A program made the translations under genes and the position numbers. The notes beneath the pieces are model-generated. The model had not been told where the DNA came from, did not search any database, and saw nothing but the letters and a program-made list of their open reading frames with translations. A stretch of DNA of 64,000 nt from Mytilus trossulus. Taxonomy: Eukaryota > Mollusca > Bivalvia > Mytilida > Mytilidae. The DNA lies in NCBI RefSeq assembly GCF_036588685.1, contig NC_086374.1, positions 36,944,886-37,008,885 of the forward strand, read 5' to 3'. The number at the start of each line of letters is the position of its first letter. The stretch's first letter is position 1. Positions 1 to 12,531 of this stretch are shown in pieces.

Positions 1-2030
1 TTCATTCATATAAAGCTATTCCACAAATATACATAAATTCATATTTAGGGTGATTTAAATATTCTCTTGTATTCTTTGTCCCTCCTGGATGCAATGTGCA
101 CAAAATAAATTTCATTAAAGTTGCAAAACAGATATTTACTAAGTTATTTCAGTATTTGCCCTCTGAAATTGACCATTTAAGCAGTAAAACAATCTGAAAC
201 AAATGCTGAAAAAAATATAAAATGGTTCAGTTTTAGAAGCTGTACAACTTGATTGATATCTTTTTACTAACATTGTACTTTTACAAATAAATTGAATTGT
301 GAATGGAAATTTCATAAGTCAAGGTCACTATTGGTAATTAGTTCTGTTTACATAGTTAGGTGTCTCTTCACATTGTACATGTAGTTGCATGTGAACTTAA
401 GTGTTCCTCTTAGTCTTAGATGCATCATGACGGTTGTTATTAAGGTCAAGGTCACTTTGATAAAAGTGGTTTTAATATGATATTCCATGATAAAAACTAA
501 ATTGTGTAACACATACACATAATTATATAAATATAAGGAATAACTCATTTACAGAATAGAGAATTTATATGATTCAATTTACCACTCAGTGACTGGACGT
601 TAAGCAACCAACAATCAATCAATCAATATGATTCAATTTCAATTACAATTTATGATCTAAGGAAGATAACTTAGATTCAAATGAGATTTTAATGAGTTTA
701 ATTCAGTATAGCGAAAACAATTTAATACACATATTGCAAAACAAAATGAAAACACTTTTCCCTTCAATGCTCACAGGCATTTTGATTTTAATTTGGATTG
801 ATAAAGGGTCATGAGTATGGGTCCACCAAAATATAAAATAACAACTTTATTTATATTACTATATTTTAAAAAATGTCAATAGTTGTAAAATAGTTTCTCT
901 TTTCTGAAACTATTGTTTTTGTCTGTGGCCAAATATTTCAATTTGTTTAAGTTTGATTTTAAGAATAAAGTTTAAAAATCTAAACCTCACAAAATGCAGA
1001 AATTGTAATTTTTATCTAGCATGTTCATTTACATTCTTTGTTTTATATTTTCGAAATGAAGTGTATTTGACTTCAGTCAATGGGTGCATATTACATGTAT
1101 GTGCATGATTAAGCATCCAGGACATCTTTTTTTATACAGTATCATTTGTAGTGTCTTTCTGTAAAAAGATCTGTTATCAAGTACAAATGAGTCTTGTGTG
1201 TGTGTGTGTGTTTGTGTGTGTGATCAAATATGTGTCATGACCAAAGTGTACTAAAGAAGTGTTTCACTTTAAGATTTGAAAAAAATGCATTTGTTTAATA
1301 AATAAAATCTGATTTTTATTACTGTCTGATCAATTTTTTTTTTTTTTTTAATTATCTGCTTGGTGTGAAATTATGATCACATTTTAATTAAAAAAGCTAT
1401 AAACTATGAAATTGAGCTTCTGGAAGTGCTTTGCCTCTGGCTCTATGGAAACATGCTAATACATTGTAGTATGTCAAAATATACCATTAAAAATTAAATT
1501 AAAAAAATATATGATTTGATCGTGACACTTTCACATCCCATGCTTTACCCTTCCTTTATTGTTTGTACTGTATTGTAACATTTAAGGTTAACATTCCCAA
1601 ATTCTTAAAAAAAAATACTTAACTTTTTTCTTTTCTTTATCGGTCTTAAACTGATTGTTTTAAGTACAATGTACATGCATGTGATGCTAAACTCCTTGAT
1701 AATATTAGTCATAATCAGTATTTTAAAATACTAAAATGTATGTTTATTCTAGGAATGAAACTAGTTTGAATTTTAAAACAAGCAATATTTAATATGGACC
1801 AGAATGAGCATATTACATAAAGTATACCCTAGATAATATTTCTAAATGGTTTTCAACATTTGTATGAAGATTTAAGATTTTATACAACGCACAAAACTGG
1901 ATTTTGGAAATATTTGTAATTACATTATTGCACTATTGGTCTTTAGTTTTTACTCTGATTCAAACATCATTCTATACATGTAACCACAGAAAAATCAATG
2001 CATAAAATAAGATTTCCGTTTTGTTCTTAG
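1..2030. other. AT-rich non-coding DNA upstream of the first visible ankyrin exon
   Basis: No convincing exon or RNA gene is visible. Because the exon at 2031 begins in mid-protein, this stretch is probably intron or 5' flank of the ankyrin gene, and the start codon lies here unrecognised or before the window. It holds a TG dinucleotide tract (about 1195-1222) and, around 575-630, a fragment of a dispersed repeat containing ACTGGACGTTAAGCAACCAA followed by an ATCA tract. The same repeat recurs in reverse orientation near 30.9, 48.9, 51.5 and 63.3 kb. Confidence 0.5.
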
Positions 2031-5000
2031 CTTGTAGAAGATTTTTTAACAGAGAACATTAAAGTACAGGGAAGTGACACTGAAGTGTTACAAAGCCAGT
2101 TGTATATAGGTATGATATATACATGTATTACCAAAATCAGTTATAGATAGGTATAATATATAAAATTTAAAAACCCTGTTATTCTGGATCTTCATAAGGA
2201 AATCCTTCTGCTCGAAATTCAGTATATATATATTATACTGGAGACTTGATTCTAAAATGAATTGCCATTCTTATCTGTGTTTTTGCTCATGGATATTTTC
2301 ACTCCAGTATGATACATATGTATTGTATTGTATAGTATATTAGACAACATTTTGAACAAATCAGACTTATATACATGTAGGTACAAAAATATTGTGTGTA
2401 TAATACTGTATAGCGGGTTATTTTTTGTGCGTGTAAGATTTCAGGATTTTCATTGAACAAGGTATATGAAATATTTTGGCAGTTATTATTTTGGCAGTTA
2501 TTATTTTGGCGATTAAAAACTTTTATCGATACCTTTACATGTGCTGTTTTAAATTGATGGAAATTAATTTGGCAGTTTTGTTCTACTCGCGAAAATAAGA
2601 GAAAATTTGCATCCTGCGAAAATAACCTGCTTTACGTTATTTGAATGGAAAGGATCTTCAAAAAAAAAAATGCATACAGATTGAAAATGAAAAAAAACAC
2701 CCATTTACTTAAACAAATGAGTTGTTTTAAATCAATCAAAATATGTAATTTAAGCTGAATTTTCATCATTGAGAAAAACCTGAACTTAAGATTTATATAA
2801 CATTCTAGATGCTCTCTGAAATTTGAGGTGAATCAGTGAAAATTCATTCACTGTCCAGCTACCAGTTAAGATAAAAAAAAATCATGAATATAGTTTATAC
2901 TGAAAAAGCATGTACCTTAAATTTTTTGAAACAACACCTTTCACTTGATGTTGAAGTCAATAACATTTATGTATAATGAAGAGACATTATCATTTGATCA
3001 GAATGGTTAAAAAGCACAGAGGTTTAGTAGAATTTTAATCCTCACTAACATGTCTTAGTCAGACTATTATAAATCTATTTACTGACATGAATATCAATTA
3101 TATGGTCATTTTTATAAATTTTCTGTTTACAAAACTTTGAATTTTTCGAAAAACTAAGGATTTTCTTACCCCAGGAGTAGAATACCTTAGCCGTATTTGG
3201 CACAACTTTTTTGAATTTTTAGTCCTTGATGCTCTTCAACTTTGTATTTGTTTGGCTTTTTAACTATTTTGATCTGAGCGTCACTGATGTGTCTTATGTA
3301 GACGAAACGCGCGTCTGGCGTATAAAATTATAATCCTGGTACTTTTGATAACTATCTACCTCATTCATGTTACTATATATCTTTTACAGCTTGTTTCTGG
3401 GGTATGAAGGAAACTGTAAAAGAAATCTTATCCAAAAGAATATGTAAGTACTACATTTGTACCTTATACAAAACTTTGTTTATGAAAGTGTAAAGAATTG
3501 ACTTCTATACAAAATCTCCAAAATCTCCATTGTATACACTGATAAAATCAGTTGGATATCAAACCTCTACTTTCTACTTTGTAGATTTCTCACCTTTTTA
3601 ATGCCCCCACCACAGCAGAGGGGGCATTAAGTTTTATCCTTGTAATTAAGTACATCCCCAAATTAGTTGCCATCCTGTAAATTTAGTTTCCCTCAAACAA
3701 ATGTTATGAAACTTACACACAATGCTTATAAACACAAAACACACAACAACAATATTGGGTGGCATCTCTTTCAGTGGCGGATTCAGAGGGGGGCGTAGAA
3801 GGCGTACGCCCACCCTTTGCTCTGACTTTTTTTTTTTTTTTGGTAAAAATGATTAATCAGACTAGACTTCGTAAACTTTGACATTTTTCGAGTATTTAAT
3901 TTTTATACGATATTTCTTTACTTATAAAGATATTTTTCGCTGGTATTTACTGATTGTCAAAGTCATGTGATTTGCTATGGTGGAGTTGACAAGTGCGTTG
4001 AAAAAACGGCACTCGGTCATTTTGAAATTCAAATTACAGTAATACACATTGCTAAGCCTAATAATGTCATGACAATCAGGAAACCTTCAAAGCGACACAG
4101 GATTAGCAAAAAAGTATTGACTTCTATGTCACTATTCGACCAAACAGAAAGTAATAGTAAATACTCTATAGACTATTACACTCTCATGAAAAAAAGTTTC
4201 ACAATATTATTTACCTACGAAAACATGTTAAATTATGTTTAATCCCAAATGCCCAGCCTATTTTATAAATAACAAAGTTGAATAATGATTCTCAGTCGGT
4301 ATAAGCTCCAGAAAGATTTCAAGTCTCATGTACGAACCATTTGATTTGAGGAGGCAGTCTGAGATATTTGAGAGAAAAAAAAATGACTGATTCTTGCCTT
4401 AAACAAAAATTCTGGTCATATCTGGATTGAAAACAATAGTCTTGTTCACGTTTTTGCTATTAATAACGAAAATTTCCAACAAAATTATTTAACATGAAAT
4501 GAACATAATGAATAAAAACGGGCGTACTTTTTTGTGACCGGGGTTTGCATGTCTGACTGGAATGTCTGCATGTTGACTCTGTTTCGCGGGGCTTATACAT
4601 ATTGAATACTTTTTTCAAGACAAGACTGTAACCTGCCTTCTGGGTGTAACCTTTATGTCTCTATTTGTCGACCGTCATTCACAACTTCGTTGTCATTTCA
4701 GACACTTTCGTAGTCTTTGATGGATTTGGAATCCTTACTTCGGTTCCTTAAGTTATGTTTGGTGAAACATATCAATCAAATATTTTGATAATAACTGCTT
4801 GTTTGTCTTTTTTAACTCGTGTAAGTCGTATTGTAAATTTCATCAAATTTCCATGTCTATTTTTTACTGACAAGTATACATCAAATATATCAGTACATAG
4901 CTTTGGATCAATACTATCATTTTATGATAGACAATTAATAGGGAAAATACAGCATAAAAAATGTCCAACGCTTGCACTTTACAACAACTATAAACTAAAC

Positions 5001-8000
5001 ATGCCCTAAGCCAGGAACCGTTTAAATAGTGCATATTACACTTATTTTATGTTTTTTTAGCCCAAAAAAGGTCCCAAATTTTTTTTCGCCTCACTCCGCT
5101 CTCCAAAATTCAAAATCTTCACCCCCCCCCTTTCCAAAATTCTGGATCCGCCCCTGTCTTTCACCATTCTAGAGTTATGTTTAATAGATATATATGCCAT
5201 TTACACTTAGAGTTGTGAATATCACCTTTCTTTAATATAATATGCTGTTTTATTCAGAATCCAATAATAGAAAACCCCTTGGCCTTCTAAATTAATAAAA
5301 TAATACATAATACAATAGATAAAGGAAGATGAGTGCCAATGAGACAACTCTCCATCCAAGTCACAACTTGTAAAACTTAACCGTTATAGTTTATAGGCTT
5401 TTAACACGGAGCCTTGGCTTACACTGAACAGCAAGCTATAAAGGGCCCCAAAAATGACTAGTTTAAAACCATTCAAATAGGAAAACCAACAGTCTATATA
5501 TATAGCTAATGCATGTAAAAAACAAGAATGTTATAATTTATTTTATTTTCAAATAAAATTTACATAAGAGTTGGGTTTAATTGACCCCTATTTTCTTATA
5601 TACCAAATATAGCAAAATATATCATTTCAGCACCAAATAGTCAGAATAAAGGTACACTTTGGACACCTCTACATGCAGCTTGTTTCCAGGAACATGGACC
5701 TGTAAGATATATCATAATAAGTTGTACTTTTGTCAGTTCATTAGACAAGCTGTATGAGTCATGTGAACTAACAACGGTGCAAAATCTTCAAGCATGTTCA
5801 TTAGGGGCCAGCTGAAGGACGCCTCCGGGTGAGGGAATTTCTCGCTACATTGAAGACCTGTTGGTGACCTTCTGCTGTTGTTTTTTCTATGGTTGGGTTG
5901 TTGTCTCTTTGACATATTTCCCAAATTCCCATTTCCATTCTCAATTTTATCATTGTATTTTTAGGTATCAGAATACATTACCTGTTATAACCTATGTAAC
6001 ATGGTTATGCTAATCAATGGTACATACTATCAATACTTTAGCAGTTGGTATATAGCTGAGATGTTATATTGTGATATATGATATATGATAGGATATTTAA
6101 GAATTATTAGTAGAAGCACTGAGCTTTTGCTTTGTATATATATATCTATAATTAGTTAAAAGATCATGATGTAAGAAGATGTGGTATGAGTGCCAAGCTT
6201 AAGGAGACTACTCTCAAAAGCATGTTTCAGAATTAAGTTTCATAACATTGTCAAGAGAACCTTTAACACTCATATAAAGGACATTTTTTTTCTTCTAAAC
6301 TTAGCTCATGTTTCATATATGATATATTGTATATCACTGTTATAGATTAAAATAAACATTTTGTTTATAGATAGTCATGATACTGTTAGAAGCAGGAGCA
6401 CAACCAGAACTACCCGACTCTGAGGGAAGGTTGGTTACATTTATATAAGTCTGGCATAAACAGACATTCTCTTATTTTTTGTGCTTTTTTCACATTTCTT
6501 TAGCAGTGAAACACCTGTTCTCAGCATATAATTGGTCAAAACTTATTTGTGATGTCAAATTTTCTTGATTTCTGTTGAAATTTCCTATTGTTATGTCATG
6601 AAAAAAGCCAACCATACCTGATGACGGCACATAGATAGTACACAACTTTCTTCAAATCTTTGTTTTTTAATTTTTTTCCCAGGTGTTTTTATTTGTTATT
6701 TATTTAAATACTTGTTTAAAGTTGAGCAATTAATTGTGTGTTCACTGGAATAGAAAGGCGAATAATTGGTTAGCAATTGATTAAATTGATTTTGAATTAC
6801 AAAACTTTTTCAAATAGGATGTCATTTAATTTTAAGTTATTTCCCTTCTACCATAATCCAGATTAACTTAATTCAATTTCAGGACAGCTAAAGATTTTGC
6901 CTCAGCATCAGATAAAGTATGGCCACATTTTGCAGCATTAAATCTAAAAAGAACACACAAATGGGAGCTTGTTGAGAAAGGGGTCATTAAAAAGGTAACT
7001 CTACTTAGAATGAACAGTACCTGAACATCATTATAGTCATTACATATGTTTGATTGATAAAAAAGACAACAAACAAAAAAAACCAATTCAAATAATGTAA
7101 TGTAACCAATCGTAATTATATATTTAAGATTCTCTTTTATAAGACTCTAAGGCAGCTTAACAATATACAAAATGAAGTAAACTTCTGTGGAATATCCAAT
7201 TATGACTCCCACCCTGGAAAAATTATTGTGATAAAAATACCTTTGTGAAAAAATTACTCCACATATTTGGGTCCACATTATTGAACATTAAATCTTGTTG
7301 TATATACTATATCTTATCCTAAGGACTACTGGATTTTGGGTCCCCTGTTGGAATAATGACCTCCTTTTTGTTTGAAATGAAAAATATTCCATGAGAGCAG
7401 TCAATATTAAAGGTTGAAAATTTAAACGCTGGGTCAAATACAAAAGTGTGTAACATAAATGTGTTCGATAGCAGTTTAAAGAAATTATGTATAAAATTAC
7501 TGATTTTATGGTTATAAATATGAATTTGTCTAATTTGTAGATTTCCAGTAATCAGTTAAATAACCCGGCAAGACGAAGTGGTCATGGAATAAGGCTGGTA
7601 TGTAATTGTATGATATAATTTCCTAGTCATTTATTCATTCTTTGTTACCTCCCTTTATGTCAGGGTTTCAAGTTTAAGTTTATATCATAGAAATAAGGCA
7701 ATACTCTATAATCTTGTTTCAGTGGTTAGAAAAGATTTTTAAAATTTTATTTTATAGAAATTTATGAGTCAGAACAGCAAAAATAAGGCATGGTTAAGTA
7801 GAACAAAATGATACAGTGTTAACACTCAATTACAAAACCCCTTTATTTTTGTATTGATGGCTGTGACTGTTATAAGTAAAAGAATTTACCTGTTTAAAAT
7901 AAAACATTGATTGAACCAGTTTAGATTGTTGAAATTGTGTATCTGGATAATTTAAATCATATAAATGGAATGACCCTATGGTACTGACTTGATGAATAAA

Positions 8001-9911
8001 TCTTCTAATGTTTATCACTATACACAAAATATAGTGCATTTATCATAACATTCTATACACCCTTTCCATTAAAATTTCCAGAAATTTATCAATGAAATAT
8101 AGGCTCAGATATTTAAGGTTCAAAGTTGTTATCTCCCTTTGTCTATGATTTTAGTTAAATCAACTACAACCAATGCTTTCTACAATGTAATGTTTAATGT
8201 TACTTTCCATTGATGATTTCAAGAAATCTTTACCCATTAGTGTTAAATAAAAGCACTTTGATTTATTTTTATATTTGATTTTTAGATTGTTGTTTTCCTT
8301 TTTATAGTTTTTCCTTTTTAGCTCACCTGGCCCGAAGGGCCAAGTGAGCTTTTCTCATCACTTGGCGTCCGGCGTCCGGCGTCGTCTGTCGTCGTCCGTC
8401 GTCCTGCGTCCGTCGTCGTTAACTTTTACAAAAATCTTCTCCTCTGAAACTGCTGGGCCAAATTAATCCAAACTTGGCCATAATCATCATTGGGGTATCT
8501 AGTTTAAAAATTGTGTCCGGTGACCCAGCCAACCAACCAAGATGGCCGCCACGGCTAAAAATAGAACATAGGGGTAAAATGCAGTTTTTGGCTTATAACT
8601 CAAAAACCAAAGCGTTTAGAGCAAATCTGACATGGGATAAAAATGTTCATCAGGTCAAGATCTAACTGCCCTGAAATTTTCAGATGAATCGGACAACCTG
8701 TTGTTGGGTTGCTGCCCCTGAATTGGTAATTTTAGGGAAATTTTGCTGTTTTTTGTTATTATCTTGAATATTATTATAGATAGAGATAAACTGTAAACAG
8801 CAATAATGTTCAGCAAAGTAAAATCTACAAATAAGTCAACATAACCAAAATGGTCAGTTGACCACTTTAGGAGTTATTGTCCTTTATAGTCAATTTTTAA
8901 CAATTTTTCGTAAATCTTGGTAATCTTTTACAAAAATCTTCTCCTCTGAAACTACCAGGCCAAATTTAAACAAACTTGGCCGCAATCATCATTGGGGTAT
9001 CTAGGTTAAAAATTGTGTGGCGTGACCCGGCCAACCAACAAAGATGGCCGCCATGGCTAAAAATAGAACATAGGGGTAAAATGCAGTTTTTTGCTTATGA
9101 CTCAAAAACCAAAGCATTTAGAGCAAATCTAACAGGGAGTAAAATTGTTAATCAGATCTATTTGCCATGAAATTTTCAGATGGATTGGACAAACTGCTGT
9201 TAGGTTGCTGCCCCTGAATTAGTCATTTTTAGGAAATTTTGCCGTTTTTTGTTATTATCTTGAATATTATTATAGATAGAGATAAACTGTAAAGGGAAAC
9301 AATGTACAGCAAAGTAACACCTAAAAATAAGTCAACATGACCTAAATGGTCAATTGACCCCATAAGGAGTTATTGCCCTTTATAGTCAATTTTTAACAAT
9401 TTTCATAAAATTTGTAAATTTTAACTAACATTTTCCACTGAAGCTCTTAGGCCAAGTTCAATATAGATAGAATGATTGTAAGCAGCAATAATGTTCAGTA
9501 AAGTAAGATATACAAACACATCACCATCACCAAAACACAATTTTGTCATGAATTCAAATGCGTCCTTTGTTTAATATTCACATAGACCAAGGTGAGCGAC
9601 ACAGGCTCTTTGGAGCCTCTAGTTTTATATAAAGTAGTTTTTTTCAACTTATGAGTTTTGAATTTCTCTTAGGTAACTTCTGTCAATACTTTTTGAATGA
9701 AAATCTGTTTATATAATTAAAGTATGTAATGAAAATATAAACACAATAATTAATTTGTGTATTTCAGGCTGCTAACAGTCGACCAGAATCAGCTTATGCT
9801 TACAACAGTGATCCGTTCATCCATGCTGCAGTAACAGGGGACGTGTTAGCTGACCAAGAGGAAAAAATGTCTGGTCAACAAATACAACCTCAGTTCTCAT
9901 TATGGAGATGA
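2031..9911 (+). CDS. Ankyrin-repeat protein, C-terminal 191 residues, six exons
   Basis: Six exons join in frame: 2031-2109, 3390-3443, 5631-5701, 6371-6429, 6883-6994 and 7541-7597, then the terminal exon 9768-9911 ending in TGA (seven segments counting the last). Every junction has AG before and GT after (for example tttacag, gtaagta), and split codons restore Ala, Ser and Arg. The product contains ankyrin repeats: an ACFWGMKETVKEIL helix pair, then TLWTPLHAACFQEHGP and IVMILLEAGAQPELPDSEG, the typical 'TPLHAA...LL..GA.P...D..G' pattern. A tail without ankyrin motifs ends in FSLWR. Ankyrin repeats mediate protein-protein binding; the partner cannot be told. No signal peptide or membrane segment is visible, so it is probably cytosolic or nuclear. 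I do not recognise a named orthologue. The N-terminus is missing from view. Confidence 0.8.
3058..3345 (+). repeat. Dispersed repeat containing a hammerhead ribozyme fold (retrozyme-like)
   Basis: An interspersed mussel repeat within the ankyrin intron. Its 3' part (3278-3321) folds as a type I hammerhead: stem I GCGUCA/UGGCGU, core CUGAUGU, stem II GUCU with a UAUGU loop closing to AGAC, then GAAA, stem III ACG/CGU with a tight loop, and the cleavage triplet GUC ending at 3315. Position 9 of the core is U instead of the invariant A, so this copy is probably inactive. Hammerheads are known in retrozymes and Penelope-like elements of animals. Confidence 0.7.
3601..5290 (+). repeat. Tandem-core element family with ATGCCCCC 5' hairpin, split by a transposon
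   Basis: The 5' end at 3601 forms a hairpin (ATGCCCCC pairing with GGGGGCAT around 3601-3627) after a T-run. The body runs to 3771 and resumes after the insertion at 5157 with TCTTTCACCATTCTAGAG. Its 3' end is not recognisable and seems lost by about 5290. The design resembles the ATGCCCCA elements near 10.3-11.9 kb. Confidence 0.55.
3772..5156. mobile_element. Non-autonomous TIR DNA transposon, 1385 bp
   Basis: The left end reads CAGTGGCGGATTCAGA, and the reverse complement of the right end reads CAGGGGCGGATCCAGA: terminal inverted repeats agreeing at 14 of 16 positions. TCTTT flanks both sides (3767-3771 and 5157-5161), and the host repeat reads through once the element is removed. Two small open frames inside (3967-4242 and 4755-5009) have no recognisable domain, so it carries no visible transposase. 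The CAG ends suggest a hAT-like element, but a 5-bp duplication is not the usual 8 bp, so the superfamily is left open. Confidence 0.65.
5320..5475 (+). repeat. Fragment of retroelement 3' terminal repeat (GATGTGG... family)
   Basis: Contains GAAGATGAGTGCCAATGAGACAACTCTCC-like sequence and a degenerate AGCTATAAAGGGCCCC block, matching the 3' end of the reverse-transcriptase element at 58.35-60.4 kb written in reverse. A shorter scrap lies at about 6177-6212. Confidence 0.55.
5735..5945 (-). repeat. Second retroelement 3'-end family, fragment
   Basis: Reads, in reverse complement, as a repeat with 'GTCAAAGAGACAACAACCC' and 'CTTCAATGTAGCGAGAAATT'. The same family is seen at 27221-27335 (plus) and, as a longer copy, at 63400-63815. 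The small open frame here is incidental. Confidence 0.5.
8320..9622 (+). mobile_element. AGCTCACC tandem-core element (Helentron-like, non-autonomous)
   Basis: Starts after a TTTTT run with AGCTCACCTGGCCCGAAGGG, which folds back on GGGCCAAGTGAGCT. A CGTC-rich tract follows, then two core units of about 490 bp (beginning near 8430 and 8930), a copy of the inverted 5' start (AGGTGAGC), a 3' stem-loop AGGCTC-TTTG-GAGCCT, and CTAG followed by TTTT. It sits in the last intron of the ankyrin gene. Open frames at 8474-8665 and 8976-9170 are similar to each other only because they lie in the two tandem units. There is no coding capacity. Confidence 0.8.
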
Positions 9912-10008
9912 TACATTTTCTAGTCACATATCTGTTACATGTTATCCATCATCACATTCATCGAAACCAGGGTATGCATAGCAAGGACTACATATGGACT
10001 ACGAAGTC

Positions 10009-10014
10009 AATAAA
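10009..10014 (+). promoter_or_regulatory. Candidate polyadenylation signal AATAAA of the ankyrin gene
   Basis: A canonical AATAAA lies about 100 bases after the TGA at 9909-9911. It is the first such signal downstream and would give a short 3' UTR. Other AATAAA-like sites exist further on in this AT-rich DNA, so usage is inferred. Confidence 0.4.
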
Positions 10015-10298
10015 TCATTCAACAAAAATTCAGACCACCATAACAGTGATTTAGCCTTTGTTATTTATAGCATGTTTGTATGGTATAAGTCAGTACACTA
10101 GGTATATCCTTGATCAAACCAGGGCTAAATATAGTATATATCCAATATAGACTTCTTGTGTTAGAGAGTCATTTGAAACAACCAAGGTGGTCCTAGCTCA
10201 TGACTCCTTTCACAAAATTTTTGGTTAACATCCATTTTAGTCATTTTGAAGTCTGTTGATTATATGCAATGGAAATTGTTCTGTTGGTAATGATTTTT

Positions 10299-10584
10299 AT
10301 GCCCCATTTATGGGCATTATGTTTTCTGATCTTTGCGTCCTTTGGTCCGTCCGTTCATCCGCCCCTTCATCCATCTGTCCCTCTTCAGGTTAAAGTTTTT
10401 GGTAGAAGTAGTTTTAAATGAAGTTGAAGTCCAATCAACTTGAACTAAGTACACATGTTCCCTATGATATGATCTTTCTAATTGTAATGCCAAATTAGAG
10501 ATTTTCATCCATTTTCCTGGTTCACTGAACATAGAAAATGATAGTTTGGATGGGGCATCCGAGTACTGGGGACACATTCTTGTT
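10299..10584 (+). mobile_element. ATGCCCCA tandem-core element, copy 1 (single core)
   Basis: Begins ATGCCCCATTTATGGGCAT after TTTTT, followed by GTCCGTCCG-like sequence, one core unit (CAGGTTAAAGTTTTTGGT ... GAACATAGAAAATGATAG), a TGGGGCAT that is the inverted 5' end, and GGACACATTCTTG followed by TT. Confidence 0.75.
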
Positions 10585-10757
10585 GTATCTTGAAAATTGA
10601 ATTCTTAAAAAAAATCTTTTTTATAGAAATGCTTCTACAAGTGTGTTAACATCTGGTATAAACAAATTAAAATGTTAACTTTTTTCCTAAGTTGGCACAA
10701 TTAAGGTAAGTTCTGACAAAAAATAAATAAAATAATGTAGCGTAAATCAGAGTTTTT

Positions 10758-11192
10758 ATGCCCCACCTACGATAGTAGAGGGGCATTATGTTTTCTGGTC
10801 TGTGCGTCCAATCGTCCGTCCGTCTGTTCCGCTTCAGGTTAAAGTTTTTGGTCAAGGTAGTTTTTGATGAAGTTGAAGTCCAATCAACTTGAAACTTAGT
10901 ACACCTGTTACTTATGATATGATCTTTCTAATTTTAAAGACAAATTAAATTTTTGACCCCAATTTCACGGTCCACTGAACATAGAAAATGAAAGTGCATG
11001 TTTCAGGTTAAAGTTTTTGGTCAAGGTAGTTTTTGATGAAGTTGATGTCCAATCAACTTGAAACTTAGTACACATGTTCCCTATGATATTATCTTTCTAA
11101 TTTTAATGCCTAATTATATTTTTTATCCAATTTCACGGTCCATTGAACATGGAAAATGATAGTGCGAGTGGGGCACTTTGGACACATTCTTG
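10758..11192 (+). mobile_element. ATGCCCCA tandem-core element, copy 2 (two cores)
   Basis: Same plan as the copy at 10.3 kb but with two core units starting at CAGGTTAAAGTTTTTGG near 10836 and 11005. It ends GGACACATTCTTG plus TTTTT. The 5' hairpin is CCCCACC...GTAGAGGGG. Confidence 0.75.
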
Positions 11193-11482
11193 TTTTTATA
11201 TATTTTCTTTGGGTTAAGTTTATTGAAGTTTCATTCCTGAGTAACATGGGAAAGACTCCTCATCTGGAAGGACCAATCAGTAAGGCTCTTTTATAATAAA
11301 CTTTATTAAAAGTTTGAGATGTCTTTAATTTAAATAATAGGAAAACTTTCATAGATCTTAAATAACAATTAAATGGAAGAGATCAAAAGATAATATTGTT
11401 TAAATATTTAATGCTTACATATAAGGAGATGTGAAGGTTAATCTGAATGTTAGCAGACAAGACAACAAGACTATGCATTTTT

Positions 11483-11917
11483 ATGCCCCATCTACGATAG
11501 TAGAGGGGCATTATGTTTTCTGGTCTGTGCCTCTGTTCGTTCGTCCGTTCGCTTCAGGTTAAAGTTTTTGGTCAAGGTAGTTTTTGATGAAGTTGAAGTC
11601 CAATCAACTTGAAACTTAGTACACATGTTCCCCATGATATGTTCTTTCTAATTTTATGCCAAATTATAGTTTCGACCCCAATTTCATGGTTCACTGAACA
11701 TAGAAAATGATAGTGTGAAATTCAGGTTAAAGTTTTTGGTCAAGGTAGTTTTTGATGAAGTTGAAGTCCAATCAACTTGAAACTTAGTACACATGTTCCA
11801 CATGATATATCTCTAATTTTGATCCCAAATTAAAGTTTTGACCCCAATTTCACGGTCCACTGAACATAGAAAATGATAGTGCGAGTGGGGCATCCATGTT
11901 CTATGGACACATTCTTG
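11483..11917 (+). mobile_element. ATGCCCCA tandem-core element, copy 3 (two cores)
   Basis: Third copy, same orientation, with two core units (near 11555 and 11723) and intact ends (ATGCCCCA ... TGGGGCAT ... CATTCTTG). Three same-strand copies within 1.6 kb suggest either a hotspot or segmental duplication. The unique DNA between them does not look duplicated. Confidence 0.75.
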
Positions 11918-12101
11918 TTAATTATAACTTTGAGAGGAAACAAATTGTAACTCTTGCCTTGGACTTTTTCCTTGGCATTTATTATTGCATGGTTAATTTG
12001 TTTATATGAACAAAAAGAGATTATACAGAGGTTTTAAAGCAGCTTAGATTATTATTTAAAAAAAAGAAGGCCAGTGTTAGGTTTTCTATCATTTGGTAAA
12101 C

Positions 12102-12150
12102 CAAGGATTTGTATAGTAAGAAATGTATAGTAAGACTATACAAATCCTTG
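12102..12150. repeat. CAAGG micro-hairpin element, copy A
   Basis: CAAGGATTTGTATAGT pairs perfectly with ACTATACAAATCCTTG across a 17-base loop. It is flanked by GGTAAAC on the left (12095-12101) and GATAAAC on the right (12151-12157). Confidence 0.7.
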
Positions 12151-12491
12151 GATAAACAAAACATAAAGTGCTGACTGTGTTCTTGAAGATTGAAGTGCAT
12201 TTATATCATTATAGCTATTGAAATAGGTACATTCATAATCATCATTAAAGAATATTTTTATATCTTGATTTTACAGGTAGTGCAATAAGTTGTAAAATAA
12301 TGGAAATAGGATTTACTGTGAACTTACAACTTTCCATTACTTTGAAACTTATTAAAATTACCAAAATAGTTCACAAAAATGACGTTCCAAAAGTAGAAAC
12401 CTATCATTTGTTTTATGTTAATTGCCTACTTTTTTAATTGTGAGGTTTAAAATTGTATTTTATTTTAAAATGTATTTTATGTTTTAGAAAC

Positions 12492-12531
12492 CAAGGATTT
12501 GTATAGTTAAATTTTACTTTACAAATCCTTG
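12492..12531. repeat. CAAGG micro-hairpin element, copy B
   Basis: CAAGGATTTGTA pairs with TACAAATCCTTG around an A/T-rich loop. Flanks are TAGAAAC (12485-12491) and TAAAAAC (12532-12538). Confidence 0.7.

Noticed and set aside
8474..9170. Two similar 63-64-residue open frames that look like a small protein family; also seen at 43074-43274
   Set aside because: Both lie in tandem core units of the AGCTCACC element, and their similarity is that of the DNA repeat. Other copies have the frame broken.
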